From Ideonella oryzae (lineage in GTDB: Bacteria > Pseudomonadota > Gammaproteobacteria > Burkholderiales > Burkholderiaceae_C): 64,000 nucleotides of DNA. The notes beneath the pieces are model-generated. The model was given only the letters and a program-made list of their open reading frames with translations, had not been told where the DNA came from and made no database searches. A program made the translations under genes and the position numbers. The stretch spans positions 227,268 to 291,267 of the forward strand of contig NZ_JAMXMC010000008.1 in the NCBI RefSeq assembly GCF_024055665.1, written 5' to 3'. Below, in pieces: positions 29,837 through 39,950 of this stretch. Positions within the stretch are counted from its first letter, which is position 1. Every line of letters begins with the position of its first letter.

Positions 29837-31795
29837 GTGTCGAACAATGCCCTGCCCTCTGGTTCCCGCGAGAAGCCACCCTCTGGCGATCACTCGCCCG
29901 TGGACCCTCGCCTGATCAACGATCTGGCGGGGGTGATCACCTGGCAGCTGGACCTGGACACCGGCCTGCTGAGCACCGACCAGCAAGGCTATCACCTGCT
30001 GGGCCTGCCCACCCAGACGGACGGCTGGGCCGTGCATGAATTCACCAACCGCGTGCACCCGGACGACCTGCTGGCCCTGCGCGAGGCGAATGCCCTGAGC
30101 CTGGCCACCCACGGGCCGGTGGACGTCACCCTGCGGGTGCGGGGGGAGGATGGACACTGGGTCCACCTGCTGACCCGGCGCATCGTGCAAGGCAACGAAC
30201 AGGGGCGCCCCCGCATCCTCCAGGGCATCGCCTTCAATGTCACCCAGCAGCAGCGCCTGGCCAGCGAACTCAAAACCGCCAGCGACCGGATCGCGCTGGC
30301 GGCCCGCGGGGTGGGCATGGGCACCTGGGTGCGAGACATCGCCACCGGCGCCCACCAATGGGACGCCCAGATGTGGGCACTGCGCGGTCGCCCCCCTCGG
30401 CCGGAAGCCCCCAACTACGAAGAGATGCTCGCCTGGGTTCATCCCGACGACCGCCTCTGGGCAGAACGCCGCCTGCAGGACAGCGTCACCGCACGCGAAG
30501 GCCAGCACGAGTTCCGCGTCGTCTGGCCCGATGGCTCGGTGCACTGGCTGGCCTCGCGCCGGCTGGTGGTGCGCGACGACCAGGGCTTGCCCATCCAGCA
30601 GATGGGCGTGAACTGGGACGTCACCGACGCCCACCGCGCCTTGGAAGAGCGCCACGCCCGTGAACTGGCCCAGCGCGAAAGCGAGGCCAAGTCCGAGCTG
30701 CTGGCCCGCCTCAGCCACGAACTGCGCACCCCGCTGAACGCCATCCTGGGCTTCACCCAGCTGCTGCTGGCCGACCACGACCGCATGGCCGCGGTGGAGC
30801 GGCAGAAGCAGCTGCAGCAGATCGAGCACGCCGGCGTGCACCTGCTGTCGCTCATCAACGATGTGCTGGAGCTGGCGCAACCGCAGCCAGCCTCGGTCAG
30901 CCAGGCGCCGCAGACCCCGGTGGACCTGTCCGAGGTGCTGGCATCCGCCCGTCCGATGGTGGAGGCCCAGGCCGCCCAGAAGCAGATCGACTGGCGGGTG
31001 GATGTGCCAGCCGGCCTTCTGGCCCGCGGCGACCCGGTGCGCCTGCGGCAGGTGCTGATCAACCTGCTGACCAACGCGATCAAGTACAATCGGGATGGTG
31101 GCTGGGTGGCCGTGCGGGCCCACCAGGAAGGTCGGGAGGTGCTGCTGTCGGTCAGCGACAGCGGCATCGGCATGCCGGCCGAGGCGCAGAGCCAGGCCTT
31201 CGAGCCCTTCCACCGCCTGCCAGCCAGCGCGGCCGACGTGGATGGCGTGGGCATCGGGCTGGCCATCGTCAAGACCCTGGTGGGACGCATGGGCGGCGAG
31301 ATCCGGGTGCACAGCCAGCCCGGCCAGGGCAGCACCTTTGAGGTCCGCCTGCCAGCGGTGCAGGACGATGTGCTGCCCGAACCCGCGCCCGCCGCGCCGC
31401 CCCCCGCCCAGGCCGAACTGCCTTGCCTGCTCTACATCGAAGACAACCCGGTCAACATGACCATCGTCGCCGAGCTGGTGGCCCGCCAACCGGGGGTGCG
31501 CTTCGTGGGCGCCCCTGATGCGCTGAGCGGCCTGCGCCTGGCCCGCGAGCTGCGCCCCCGACTCATCCTGACCGACATGCAGCTGCCCGACCTGCATGGC
31601 AGCGAGGTGCTGCAGCGCCTGCGGGCCGATCCGCAGACGCGGGACATCCCCTGCATCGCCCTGTCGGCCAATGCCCTGCCCAGCGACATCGAGGCGGCAT
31701 TGGCCCAGGGTTTCTCGGCCTATTGGACCAAGCCGCTGGACTTTTCCGCGTTTCGTCAGACACTGGGCGCCCTTTTCGATGCTTCCGGCCGCTGA
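29837..31795 (+). CDS. PAS-PAS hybrid sensor histidine kinase with receiver domain
   Basis: A 652-residue signalling kinase without obvious transmembrane segments, so probably a cytoplasmic sensor. Two PAS domains (about 25-140 and 150-268) precede a HisKA domain with phospho-acceptor H294 in LSHELRTPLNAIL. The ATPase domain has NLLTNAIKYN, DSGIGM and GVGIGLAIVK. A proline/alanine linker leads to a receiver domain with YIEDNPVN and phospho-acceptor D580 in LILTDMQLPDL. The start is a GTG at 29837 with weak ribosome-site support. No response regulator gene lies beside it. Confidence 0.92.
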   Translation: MSNNALPSGSREKPPSGDHSPVDPRLINDLAGVITWQLDLDTGLLSTDQQGYHLLGLPTQTDGWAVHEFTNRVHPDDLLALREANALSLATHGPVDVTLRVRGEDGHWVHLLTRRIVQGNEQGRPRILQGIAFNVTQQQRLASELKTASDRIALAARGVGMGTWVRDIATGAHQWDAQMWALRGRPPRPEAPNYEEMLAWVHPDDRLWAERRLQDSVTAREGQHEFRVVWPDGSVHWLASRRLVVRDDQGLPIQQMGVNWDVTDAHRALEERHARELAQRESEAKSELLARLSHELRTPLNAILGFTQLLLADHDRMAAVERQKQLQQIEHAGVHLLSLINDVLELAQPQPASVSQAPQTPVDLSEVLASARPMVEAQAAQKQIDWRVDVPAGLLARGDPVRLRQVLINLLTNAIKYNRDGGWVAVRAHQEGREVLLSVSDSGIGMPAEAQSQAFEPFHRLPASAADVDGVGIGLAIVKTLVGRMGGEIRVHSQPGQGSTFEVRLPAVQDDVLPEPAPAAPPPAQAELPCLLYIEDNPVNMTIVAELVARQPGVRFVGAPDALSGLRLARELRPRLILTDMQLPDLHGSEVLQRLRADPQTRDIPCIALSANALPSDIEAALAQGFSAYWTKPLDFSAFRQTLGALFDASGR

Positions 31796-31806
31796 CGGCC
31801 CGCCCC

Positions 31807-32727
31807 ATGTCGACTCACCAGCCGCTGTCGCTGCGCACCGCCCTGCTGCTCACCCTGCCACCCCTGCTGTGGGCGGGCAATGCCGTGGTGGGCCGCCTGG
31901 CGGTGGGCGCCGTGCCCCCGGTGGCCCTGAACTTCGTGCGCTGGCTGCTGGCCTTCGCCCTGCTGTGGCCGCTGGGCCGGGCAGCCTGGCGTGACCGTGC
32001 CGCCCTGCGCGCGCGCTGGCCCTACCTGTCCGGCCTGGGCCTCCTGGGCATGGGCAGCTACAACGCACTGCAGTACCTGGCCCTGCACACCTCCACGCCG
32101 CTGAATGTCACGCTGATCGCCGCCAGCTCCCCGGTGTGGATGCTGGGCATCGGCGCGGTGCTCTACGGCGTGCAGCCCCGGCGCCAGGACCTGCTGGGCG
32201 CGGCCCTGTCGCTGCTGGGCGTGGCCCTGGTCATCGCCCATGGCGAGCCGGAGCGCCTGCTGACTCTGCGCTTCTCGCCGGGCGATCTGCTGATGCTGCT
32301 GGCCATGTTCAGCTGGTGCCTGTACAGCTGGATGCTGGCCCGCCCGCCCGCCTCGATGCGCCCACCGGAAAGGCCGGCCTGGGGCTGGGCCGAGTTCCTG
32401 TCGCTGCAGATCGGCTTCGGCCTGGTCTGGTGTGCGGCGGCCACCGGCGTGGAAACCGTGGTGGCCGATGCCCAGTGGCACTGGAGCCCGGCCGTCTTCG
32501 CCATCCTGGCCTATGTGGCCATCGGCCCCTCGCTGATCGCCTACTACTGCTGGGGCCAGGGCGTTGCCACGGTGGGGCCGGCCATTGCCGCCTTCTTCAT
32601 CAACCTCACGCCGCTGTTCGCGGCGTTGATGTCCGCCGCCCTGCTGGGCGAAGCGCCGCACTGGTACCACGCGGCCGCCTTCGGCCTCATCGTCGGCGGC
32701 ATCGTCATCTCCTCGCGCGAGCGCTGA
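31807..32727 (+). CDS. EamA/DMT-family transporter
   Basis: A 306-residue inner-membrane carrier with ten predicted helices and two EamA repeats; the second begins near SPGDLLMLLAMFSWCLYSW. It starts MSTHQPLSLRTALLLTLPPLLWAGNAVVGRLAVG, typical of YdcZ/RhaT-like drug/metabolite exporters. It lies 11 bases after the kinase gene and converges with another EamA gene. The substrate is unknown. Confidence 0.9.
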   Translation: MSTHQPLSLRTALLLTLPPLLWAGNAVVGRLAVGAVPPVALNFVRWLLAFALLWPLGRAAWRDRAALRARWPYLSGLGLLGMGSYNALQYLALHTSTPLNVTLIAASSPVWMLGIGAVLYGVQPRRQDLLGAALSLLGVALVIAHGEPERLLTLRFSPGDLLMLLAMFSWCLYSWMLARPPASMRPPERPAWGWAEFLSLQIGFGLVWCAAATGVETVVADAQWHWSPAVFAILAYVAIGPSLIAYYCWGQGVATVGPAIAAFFINLTPLFAALMSAALLGEAPHWYHAAAFGLIVGGIVISSRER

Positions 32728-32736
32728 ACGCCGCGC

Positions 32737-33645
32737 TCAACGCCAGCGGGCCAGCAGCCAGATGCCGCCCATCACCAGGGCGGTGCCCACGAGGAGCAGC
32801 GGCGTGAAGGGCTCGCCCAGCAGCACGATGCCCATGCCGATGGTGCTCAGCGGGCCGATCATCCCGATCTGCGCCGTCAGCGGCGCGCCGATGCGCTCGA
32901 TGGCCATCATCACCATCAGCACCGGCGCCACCGTGCAGGCGGTGGCGTTGAGCAGCGACAGCCACAGCACCGGCGCAGGCACCAGGGCGGCCGACATCGG
33001 CTTGAGCAGCAGGAACTGCAGCAGGCAGAAGGCGCAGGCCACGCTGGAGGCCAGCCCGGTCAGGCGCAGCGAGCCCAGCCGGCCCACCACCTCGCCGCTG
33101 CCCACCATGTAGAGCGCATAACTGACCGCGCTGCCGAACACCAGCGCGGCCCCCAACACGGCGTGGGTCCCCTGGTCGGCCGCCTCATGGCCAAAGACCA
33201 GCATGGTGCCCAGGTAGCTCAGCCCGGCCGCAGCCCATTGCCGGCCCGTGACCCGGCGCTTGAACCACAGCACCGAGATGGCCATCACGATGGTGGGACC
33301 GAGGTAGAGGATCAGCCGCTCCAGGCTGGCACTGATGTAGGCCAGGCCCATGAAATCCAGCTGGCTGGCCAGGTAGTAGCCGGAAAAGCCCAGGGCCAGC
33401 ACCGCCGTGCGGTCGCGGTGGCTCAGCGCGGGCTTGCCGCGCCCGGCCCACCAGGCCAGCAGCAGGAACAGCGGCAGCGCGATCAGCATGCGGTACATGA
33501 TCAGGGTGACCGCGTCGACGCCGTGCCGGTAGGCCAGCTTGACGATGATGGCCTTGCCCGAGAACGCGATGGCGCCCAGGGCGGCCAGGGCCAGCCCGCG
33601 CCAGTCGGCCTGGCGGGCTGTGCCACTGGAGGTGTGCAGTGTCAT
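32737..33645 (-). CDS. EamA/DMT-family transporter
   Basis: A 302-residue ten-helix carrier from the ATG at 33645 (MTLHTSSGTARQADWRGLALAALGAIAFSG). Repeats begin near residues 17 and 165. The frame stays open upstream to 34446 opposite the TlpA gene, but that part is not coding. It is convergent with the other EamA gene, separated by 9 bases; the two are only distantly alike, so this is not a recent duplication. Confidence 0.9.
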   Translation of the reverse strand: MTLHTSSGTARQADWRGLALAALGAIAFSGKAIIVKLAYRHGVDAVTLIMYRMLIALPLFLLLAWWAGRGKPALSHRDRTAVLALGFSGYYLASQLDFMGLAYISASLERLILYLGPTIVMAISVLWFKRRVTGRQWAAAGLSYLGTMLVFGHEAADQGTHAVLGAALVFGSAVSYALYMVGSGEVVGRLGSLRLTGLASSVACAFCLLQFLLLKPMSAALVPAPVLWLSLLNATACTVAPVLMVMMAIERIGAPLTAQIGMIGPLSTIGMGIVLLGEPFTPLLLVGTALVMGGIWLLARWR

Positions 33646-33804
33646 GGGCGGCATCTTCGCAGCTTCGGTCCCGCGCGGCCGGTCGCCACGCCTCTCCACC
33701 CTTCGTGGAATGGCACGCCAGGCTTCACCGTGGGGAACTTGCGGCCCGCAGGCACACTCCACCCATACCCCACCCCGCATCTTCCCCACCAGACCCTGGT
33801 CCCC

Positions 33805-34653
33805 ATGAGCAGCAGCCTCCAGATCGGCCCCTTCACCCTGCCCTGGGCCCTCCTGCTGATGGTGCTGGCCGTCCTGGCAGGCAACACCCTGGGGCGCCGG
33901 GTCGGCCGGGCGCAGGGCATTGATCCCGAGGCCCAGGCCTTCCGCGTGCTCCTGCTGGCCCTGCTGGCCGCGCGGCTGGCCTTCGTCTGGCCCTACCGCG
34001 GGCTGTACCTGGGGGAGCCGTGGCGGCTCATCGACATCCGCGATGGCGGCTGGAACGCCCAGGCCGGGCTGATCGCCGGCTGGATTGCCACGGCCTGGTG
34101 GGTGCAACGGCATCCGCCGTTGCGCCGGCCCTTGCTGGCTTCGGTGGGCGCAGCCAGCCTGGTCTGGCTGGTGGGCAGCGGGCTGCTGCTGTGGCAAAGA
34201 CCGACAGACCCGCAGCTGCCCGCACTCACCCTGAACGATCTGCAGAACCAGCCGGTGGCGTTGGCCCAGTTCCGGGGGCAGCCGACCGTGGTGAACCTGT
34301 GGGCCACCTGGTGCCCGCCCTGCCGCCGCGAGATGCCGGTGCTGGCCGCGGCCCAGTCCCGCTACCCCGGCGTGCGCTTCGTCTTCGTGAACCAGGGCGA
34401 GTCGGCCGCCACCGTCCAGGCCTACCTGGCCAGCCAGGGCCTGCACCTGGATCAGGTGCTCATCGACCCGCGCTCCGAACTGGGGGCCCGTCTGGGCCAG
34501 CGTGCCCTGCCCACCACCCTCTTCCTGGACACGCAGGGCCAGGTGGTGACGCAGCGCATCGGTGAGCTCTCTCCCGCCACGCTGGCCGACAAGCTCGGCG
34601 CACTCGGCCCGCCATCGCCCCCATCCACGCCGCCCTCAACACCATCGCCATGA
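33805..34653 (+). CDS. TlpA-like membrane thioredoxin with Lgt-like N-terminal membrane domain
   Basis: A 282-residue membrane-anchored thiol oxidoreductase. Residues 1-130 form about four hydrophobic segments; the stretch LIDIRDGGWNAQAGLIAG resembles the conserved region of prolipoprotein diacylglyceryl transferase, though catalytic function there is unproven. The periplasmic thioredoxin domain has the active site WCPPC (C170, C173) and the cis-proline loop LPTTLFLDTQG. Its stop overlaps the DsbG-like gene by ATGA at 34650, so the two are co-translated, suggesting a reductase and an isomerase working on the same periplasmic substrates. Confidence 0.9.
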   Translation: MSSSLQIGPFTLPWALLLMVLAVLAGNTLGRRVGRAQGIDPEAQAFRVLLLALLAARLAFVWPYRGLYLGEPWRLIDIRDGGWNAQAGLIAGWIATAWWVQRHPPLRRPLLASVGAASLVWLVGSGLLLWQRPTDPQLPALTLNDLQNQPVALAQFRGQPTVVNLWATWCPPCRREMPVLAAAQSRYPGVRFVFVNQGESAATVQAYLASQGLHLDQVLIDPRSELGARLGQRALPTTLFLDTQGQVVTQRIGELSPATLADKLGALGPPSPPSTPPSTPSP

Positions 34654-35282
34654 CAACACACCGTCTTCCCACCCCTGCTCTGTCCGGGGCGCTCACCCGC
34701 CGCGCCCTGCTGGCACTGGCGGCCATCGCCAGTGCCTCACCGGCGTCCGGCCTCGCTGCGACGGCCTCGGCCGATCAGTTGCTGCCCCTGCTCCAGAACA
34801 GCAGCTGGATCGCCGATGGCAGCATCGGCGCACGCCGGGTGGTCTATGTCTTCACCGACCCCAACTGTCCCTACTGCAACAAGTTCTGGGCCGATGCGCG
34901 GCCCTGGGTGCAGGCCGGCAAGGTGCAGCTGCGGCATGTCATCGTGGGCATCCTGACGCCGGAAAGCCCCGGCAAGGCGGCGGCCCTGCTGGGCGCACCC
35001 AATCCGGCGGCGGCGCTGGCGAGCTACGAGGCCGGGCAGGTCGAGGCCACGGCCCGGGCGCTGGCCTCGGGTCACCCCCATCCCCTGTCGAACCAGGGGC
35101 TGCGACCCCTGGCCGTGGTGCCCGCGGCACTGGGGGCCCGGCTGGAAGCCAATGCCCGCCTGATGCAGGCCCTGGGACTGCAGGCCACGCCAGCGGTGGT
35201 CTGGCGTGACGAAAACGGCGCGCTTCAGGCGCGCACCGGCGTCACGCCGCGCACCCTGAACGAGGCCATGGGCCCGCGCTGA
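34650..35282 (+). CDS. dsbG: thiol:disulfide interchange protein, DsbG/DsbC-like
   Basis: A 210-residue periplasmic protein with an N-terminal signal (ALTRRALLALAAIASASPASGLA). The thioredoxin-fold active site CPYC is at C73-C76 in FTDPNCPYCNKFW, and the cis-proline region is LQATPAVVWRDENG. It is shorter than E. coli DsbG (248 residues) and lacks most of the N-terminal dimerisation domain, so isomerase activity is uncertain. It overlaps the TlpA-like gene, its likely redox partner. Confidence 0.87.
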   Translation: MTTHRLPTPALSGALTRRALLALAAIASASPASGLAATASADQLLPLLQNSSWIADGSIGARRVVYVFTDPNCPYCNKFWADARPWVQAGKVQLRHVIVGILTPESPGKAAALLGAPNPAAALASYEAGQVEATARALASGHPHPLSNQGLRPLAVVPAALGARLEANARLMQALGLQATPAVVWRDENGALQARTGVTPRTLNEAMGPR

Positions 35283-35309
35283 CCCGCCCCTGCGGCGCCC
35301 GGCGCCGGC

Positions 35310-37121
35310 TCACTCGCTGTCCCAGCGCGGCGTGCAGCGCAGCACCTCTTCCAGCGAGGTCAATCCCTGCGCCACCTTGGTGAGGCCGGCCACGCGCAAG
35401 GGCAGCAGCCCTTCCTCGCCGGCCTGGCGACGCAGCCGGGCCAGGTCCAGCTGGGGGTGCATGGCCTGGCGCACTGGCTCGCTGACCTCCATCAACTCGT
35501 AGAGCGCGGCACGGCCGCGGTAGCCGGTGCCGCGGCAGGCCGGGCAGCCCACGGCCTTGTGCACCCGCAACGGGCCGGCCAGGCCCCAGGGCTTGGCGTG
35601 CAGGCTCAGGTCCTCGGCCGAGAGGGAGGGATCGGGCTGCTTGCACTGCGGGCACAGGGTGCGGGCCAGGCGCTGGGCCAGCACACCGATGACCGTGGCG
35701 GAGATCAGGTAAGGCGGCACGCCCAGGTCCACCAGCCGGGTGATGGCCGAGGGCGCGTCGTTGGTGTGCAGGGTGGAAAACACCAGATGGCCGGTCAGCG
35801 CCGCCTGGATGGCCATCTCGGCCGTCTCCAGGTCGCGGATTTCACCGACCATGATGATGTCCGGGTCCTGCCGCATCAGCGCCCGCAGACCTTCGGCAAA
35901 GCTCAACTCCACCGAGGGCTGCACCTGGGTCTGGTTAAAGGCCGGCTCGATCATCTCGATCGGGTCCTCCACGGTGCAGACGTTGACCTCCTCGGTGGCC
36001 AGCTTCTTGAGCGTGGAATAGAGCGTGGTCGTCTTGCCCGAGCCAGTCGGGCCGGTCACCAGGATGATGCCGTGGGCCTGGCCGATCAGCGCGCGCCAGC
36101 GGCGGGCCTCGTCGGGCGAGAAGCCCAGCGCGTCGAAAGGCTTGTCGGCCGTGCCCGGATCGAAGATCCGCATCACCACCTTCTCGCCGAAGGCGGTGGG
36201 CAGCGTGGACAGGCGCATCTCCACCTCGCCGCCACCGGCCAGCCCCTCGGGGCGGCGGGTCTTGATACGGCCGTCCTGCGGGCGGCGCTTCTCGATCACG
36301 TCCATGCGGCCCAGCAGCTTGATGCGGGCCGTCATCGCCGCCATCACCGGCGCGGGCACGCGGTGCACGGTGTGCAGCACGCCGTCGATGCGAAAGCGGA
36401 TGGCGCCAGTGTCACGCCGGGGCTCCAGGTGGATGTCGCTGGCGCGCTGCTCGAAGGCGTACTGCCACAGCCAGTCGACGATCTGCACCACGCCCTGGTC
36501 GTTGGCGTCCAGGTTGTCGCGCGACTTCAGGTCCACCAGCTGCTCGAAGCTGTTGGCCAGCGCGCTCTCGGCGTTGGTCTTGCGCGCGGCGCGCACGCTC
36601 TGGGCCAGCTGGTAGAACTCGGTGGTGTAGCGGGCGATCTCGTCGGGCGGGGCCAGCATCAGCTTGATGCGCCGACGGGTGTGGGCCTCGATCTCGGGCA
36701 CCCACTCCACCGCGAAGGGCTCGCAGGTGACGATGGTGATCTCGGTGGGCGTGACCAGCACCGGCAGCGCGTGGCGGCTTTCGGCGTAGGCCTGGGACAT
36801 CACCTCCTGCACCCGGCTGGCCTCCACCCGCAGCGGGTCGATGCGCATGACCGGCAGGCCGAAGCGATCCCCCAGCCACGCGGTCAGGTGCTCGGTGTCC
36901 AGGGTCTGGCCGCTGCGCGCGTCCTTCAGGCCCACACCGCCCAGGCGCTGCAGCGGATGCAGGCTGGAGCCGGTCTGGGCAAAGCGGCGCAGCAGGCGGT
37001 CGGCCTCGTCAGCCGCCAGGGCCCCGTCGTCGCGCAGCCACTTGAGCAGGTGGCGCATGTCCAGCTTGCCGCGTGGCGCGGTGTGAGGACGTTCGGAAGG
37101 CGAAGGGGCGGCAACGGTCAT
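35310..37121 (-). CDS. gspE: GspE/PulE-family secretion or pilus ATPase
   Basis: A 603-residue cytoplasmic ATPase powering type II secretion or type IV pilus assembly. The N-terminal MshEN-like region covers about 30-170. Walker A is GPTGSGKTTTLYS, the Asp box is VEDPIEMIEPAFNQTQV, Walker B DPDIIMVGEIRDLETAE and the His box FSTLHTNDA. A tetracysteine zinc motif is split as CPQCKQ and CPACRG. No other gsp or pil gene is in the window, so this copy is an orphan ending a mixed operon; it may serve machinery encoded elsewhere. Confidence 0.92.
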   Translation of the reverse strand: MTVAAPSPSERPHTAPRGKLDMRHLLKWLRDDGALAADEADRLLRRFAQTGSSLHPLQRLGGVGLKDARSGQTLDTEHLTAWLGDRFGLPVMRIDPLRVEASRVQEVMSQAYAESRHALPVLVTPTEITIVTCEPFAVEWVPEIEAHTRRRIKLMLAPPDEIARYTTEFYQLAQSVRAARKTNAESALANSFEQLVDLKSRDNLDANDQGVVQIVDWLWQYAFEQRASDIHLEPRRDTGAIRFRIDGVLHTVHRVPAPVMAAMTARIKLLGRMDVIEKRRPQDGRIKTRRPEGLAGGGEVEMRLSTLPTAFGEKVVMRIFDPGTADKPFDALGFSPDEARRWRALIGQAHGIILVTGPTGSGKTTTLYSTLKKLATEEVNVCTVEDPIEMIEPAFNQTQVQPSVELSFAEGLRALMRQDPDIIMVGEIRDLETAEMAIQAALTGHLVFSTLHTNDAPSAITRLVDLGVPPYLISATVIGVLAQRLARTLCPQCKQPDPSLSAEDLSLHAKPWGLAGPLRVHKAVGCPACRGTGYRGRAALYELMEVSEPVRQAMHPQLDLARLRRQAGEEGLLPLRVAGLTKVAQGLTSLEEVLRCTPRWDSE

Positions 37122-37133
37122 GGCACGGGACGC

Positions 37134-37919
37134 TCAGCCCAGAACGGCCGGATCCAGCGGGCGCACCATGCGCAGCCACTTGCGTGCCGGCAGGCCGAAG
37201 CGCGCTTCGATGTTAGCGGCGCGGGCGGTCAATTCCTCCCGGTCGGGCACCTTTACATGGCGGGCTGCCACGATGACGGTGTTGCCCTCCTTGGTGGGCC
37301 GCAGGCTCCAGACCTGGTCCAGCCCGAAGACGCGGGCAATGCGCCCGGCGCTGCGGGTGAAGCTGGCGTCGCGGCCGAACAGGTTCACGGTCATCAGGCC
37401 CCCCTCGTCCAGCACATCGCGGCAGTGGGCGTAGAAGTCCTCGTCGTCCAGCACCGGGGCGGCGGCCTCGTGGTCGTAGAGGTCCACGTTGAGCGCCTGC
37501 ACCGTGTGGCGGTGGGCCGGGTCGGCCACCCAGCGGGCAGCGTCCTCGTTCACCACGCTCAGGCGCTGGTCGTCGTCGGGCAGGCGGAACCACAGCCGGC
37601 AGGCGTGGATGACGGTGGGGTTGAGCTCCACCGCGGTGGTCGGCATGCGCAGCACCTTGTGGCAGAACTTGGTAAGCGCGGCCGCGCCCAGCCCCAACTG
37701 CACCACCTGGCCTTCGGTCACCTCGTCCTGCGGGCGCCAAAGCAGCCAGGCCATCATGCGCTGGATGTACTCCAGCTCCAGCTGGTAGGGCTTGCTGATG
37801 CGCATGGCGCCCTGCACCCAGATGGAATCCAGGTGCAGGTAGCGCACGCCATCGAGCTCGGACATCGTGGCGCCGACCATGTCGTCGGTGCGGCTCTCGC
37901 GGTTCTTCTTGGTCGTCAT
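37134..37919 (-). CDS. spermidine synthase-like methyltransferase-fold protein
   Basis: A 261-residue protein of the spermidine/spermine synthase family. It starts MTTKKNRESRTDDMVGATMSE at 37919, overlapping the glycosylase stop by ATGA. The Rossmann motif is QLGLGAAALTKFCHKVL, followed by an acidic strand end TTAVELNPTVIHACR and DAARWVADPAHRHTVQALNVDLYD. The N-terminal tetramerisation part is short, so it may not make spermidine. It is 12 bases upstream of gspE in one operon. Confidence 0.82.
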   Translation of the reverse strand: MTTKKNRESRTDDMVGATMSELDGVRYLHLDSIWVQGAMRISKPYQLELEYIQRMMAWLLWRPQDEVTEGQVVQLGLGAAALTKFCHKVLRMPTTAVELNPTVIHACRLWFRLPDDDQRLSVVNEDAARWVADPAHRHTVQALNVDLYDHEAAAPVLDDEDFYAHCRDVLDEGGLMTVNLFGRDASFTRSAGRIARVFGLDQVWSLRPTKEGNTVIVAARHVKVPDREELTARAANIEARFGLPARKWLRMVRPLDPAVLG

Positions 37920-38413
37920 GCGGTGGGCAGCAGGCCGCACTGGGCGAACACCTCGCGCCAGGCGGCGAGCTTGCGCTCGAAGGACCAGCTGGCATTGGCC
38001 GGGCTGGTGGAGGGCAAGCGGTACACGGGCAACCCGAACGAGGCGGTGAAACGCCGCGCCCGGGCCGATTCCCCGCCATTGTGGGCGATGCCACGCAGTT
38101 GCGGCAGCCGGGCGATCAGGCCAGCGAAGTCGTTGTACTCGGCCTGCTCGATGGCGCTGTCCAGGCTGCCCTCGCGCAGGCAGGCCGCATAGACGTCCCA
38201 GATGCCCAGGCCACGCGCTTGCACGGCCGCGACCCGCTCGGCGTAGGGCATGGCTTTCAGGTCCAGGCCGAACAAGGCCGAGAGCAGCGGCCAGAACTGG
38301 TTGCGCGGATGGGCGTAGTACTGCTGGGCCTGCAGAGAGGCCACGCTGGGAAAGCTGCCCAACACCAGCAGGCGCGTGCCCCCATCGGCCACCGGCGGGA
38401 AACCCGTCAGCAT
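37916..38413 (-). CDS. DNA-deoxyinosine (hypoxanthine-DNA) glycosylase, UDG superfamily
   Basis: A 165-residue base-excision repair enzyme that removes deaminated adenine. The family motif GSFPSVASL is at residues 19-27 and YYAHPRNQFWPLL at 32-44, including the catalytic asparagine N38. The C-terminal loop YRLPSTSPANASWSFERK matches the DNA-intercalation region. The ATG at 38413 lies 5 bases after the tatD stop; its own stop overlaps the speE-like start. Confidence 0.88.
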   Translation of the reverse strand: MLTGFPPVADGGTRLLVLGSFPSVASLQAQQYYAHPRNQFWPLLSALFGLDLKAMPYAERVAAVQARGLGIWDVYAACLREGSLDSAIEQAEYNDFAGLIARLPQLRGIAHNGGESARARRFTASFGLPVYRLPSTSPANASWSFERKLAAWREVFAQCGLLPTA

Positions 38414-38418
38414 GCCGA

Positions 38419-39237
38419 TCAGCACCCCAACAGCGGCTTGAGCCGCGGCAGGGCCGTGCAGGCGTTGGTGCTGGTGATCAGCGCCGTCTCGGCCAAGGTC
38501 CACTCGCGCAGGCCCGCCAGGGTGCGGGCAATGCGCGGCAGTTCGCCGGGCTCGTTGCGGCTGCGGTCACCCGCTGCCCGCTGGGCCGCGGTGCGGTAGA
38601 GCCACTGGGGCGGGATGTCCGGCGCATCGGTCTCCAGCACCAGGGCGTGGGCCGGCAGCTCGGCGGCCAGGGCCTGGATGTTGAGCGAACGGTCGAAGGT
38701 CATGGCCCCGCCGAAGCCCAGCACGAAACCCCGGCGCACGAAGGCATGGGCCTGCTGCGCGCTGCCATTGAAGGCATGGACGATGCCGGCGATGCCTTCG
38801 AAACGACGCAGGCCCTTGAGCAGGGCATCGGCCGAGCGCCGCACATGCAGCAGCACCGGCAGGCCGAAGCGCCGGGCCAGCTTGAGCTGGGCCAGGTAGA
38901 AGCGCTCCTGCCGGGCACGGTCCAGGTCCGGCACGAAATGGTCCAGGCCGATCTCGCCCACCGCCACCAGGCGCGGGTCATCCTGGTGCTTCGCCAGCGC
39001 GTCCGTCAGCCGGTCCAGGTCATCGTCGGCGGCCCGGTCCACGTACATCGGGTGGATGCCCAGCGCGTAACTCAGGCCATGCTGGTGGGCCAGCGTGCGC
39101 ACCGCGTCGAAATTGGCGACCTCCACCGCCGGCAGCACCTGCATCGACACCCGGGCTTCGCGGGCACGTGCCAGCACCGCCTCACGGTCGGGGTCGAATT
39201 CGGCAGCGTCCAGGTGGCAGTGGGTGTCGATCCACAT
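38419..39237 (-). CDS. tatD: TatD-family metal-dependent deoxyribonuclease
   Basis: A 272-residue TIM-barrel hydrolase acting on DNA ends. Metal-binding motifs are WIDTHCHLD, AVGEIGLDHF, LLHVRRS, IVHAFNG and LETDAPDIPP. It is complete and lies 11 bases after lolD and 5 bases before the glycosylase gene. Together with the glycosylase it gives the operon a small DNA-repair block. Confidence 0.94.
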   Translation of the reverse strand: MWIDTHCHLDAAEFDPDREAVLARAREARVSMQVLPAVEVANFDAVRTLAHQHGLSYALGIHPMYVDRAADDDLDRLTDALAKHQDDPRLVAVGEIGLDHFVPDLDRARQERFYLAQLKLARRFGLPVLLHVRRSADALLKGLRRFEGIAGIVHAFNGSAQQAHAFVRRGFVLGFGGAMTFDRSLNIQALAAELPAHALVLETDAPDIPPQWLYRTAAQRAAGDRSRNEPGELPRIARTLAGLREWTLAETALITSTNACTALPRLKPLLGC

Positions 39238-39248
39238 CGGGCAGGCGT

Positions 39249-39942
<694 letters not shown>

Positions 39943-39950
<8 letters not shown>

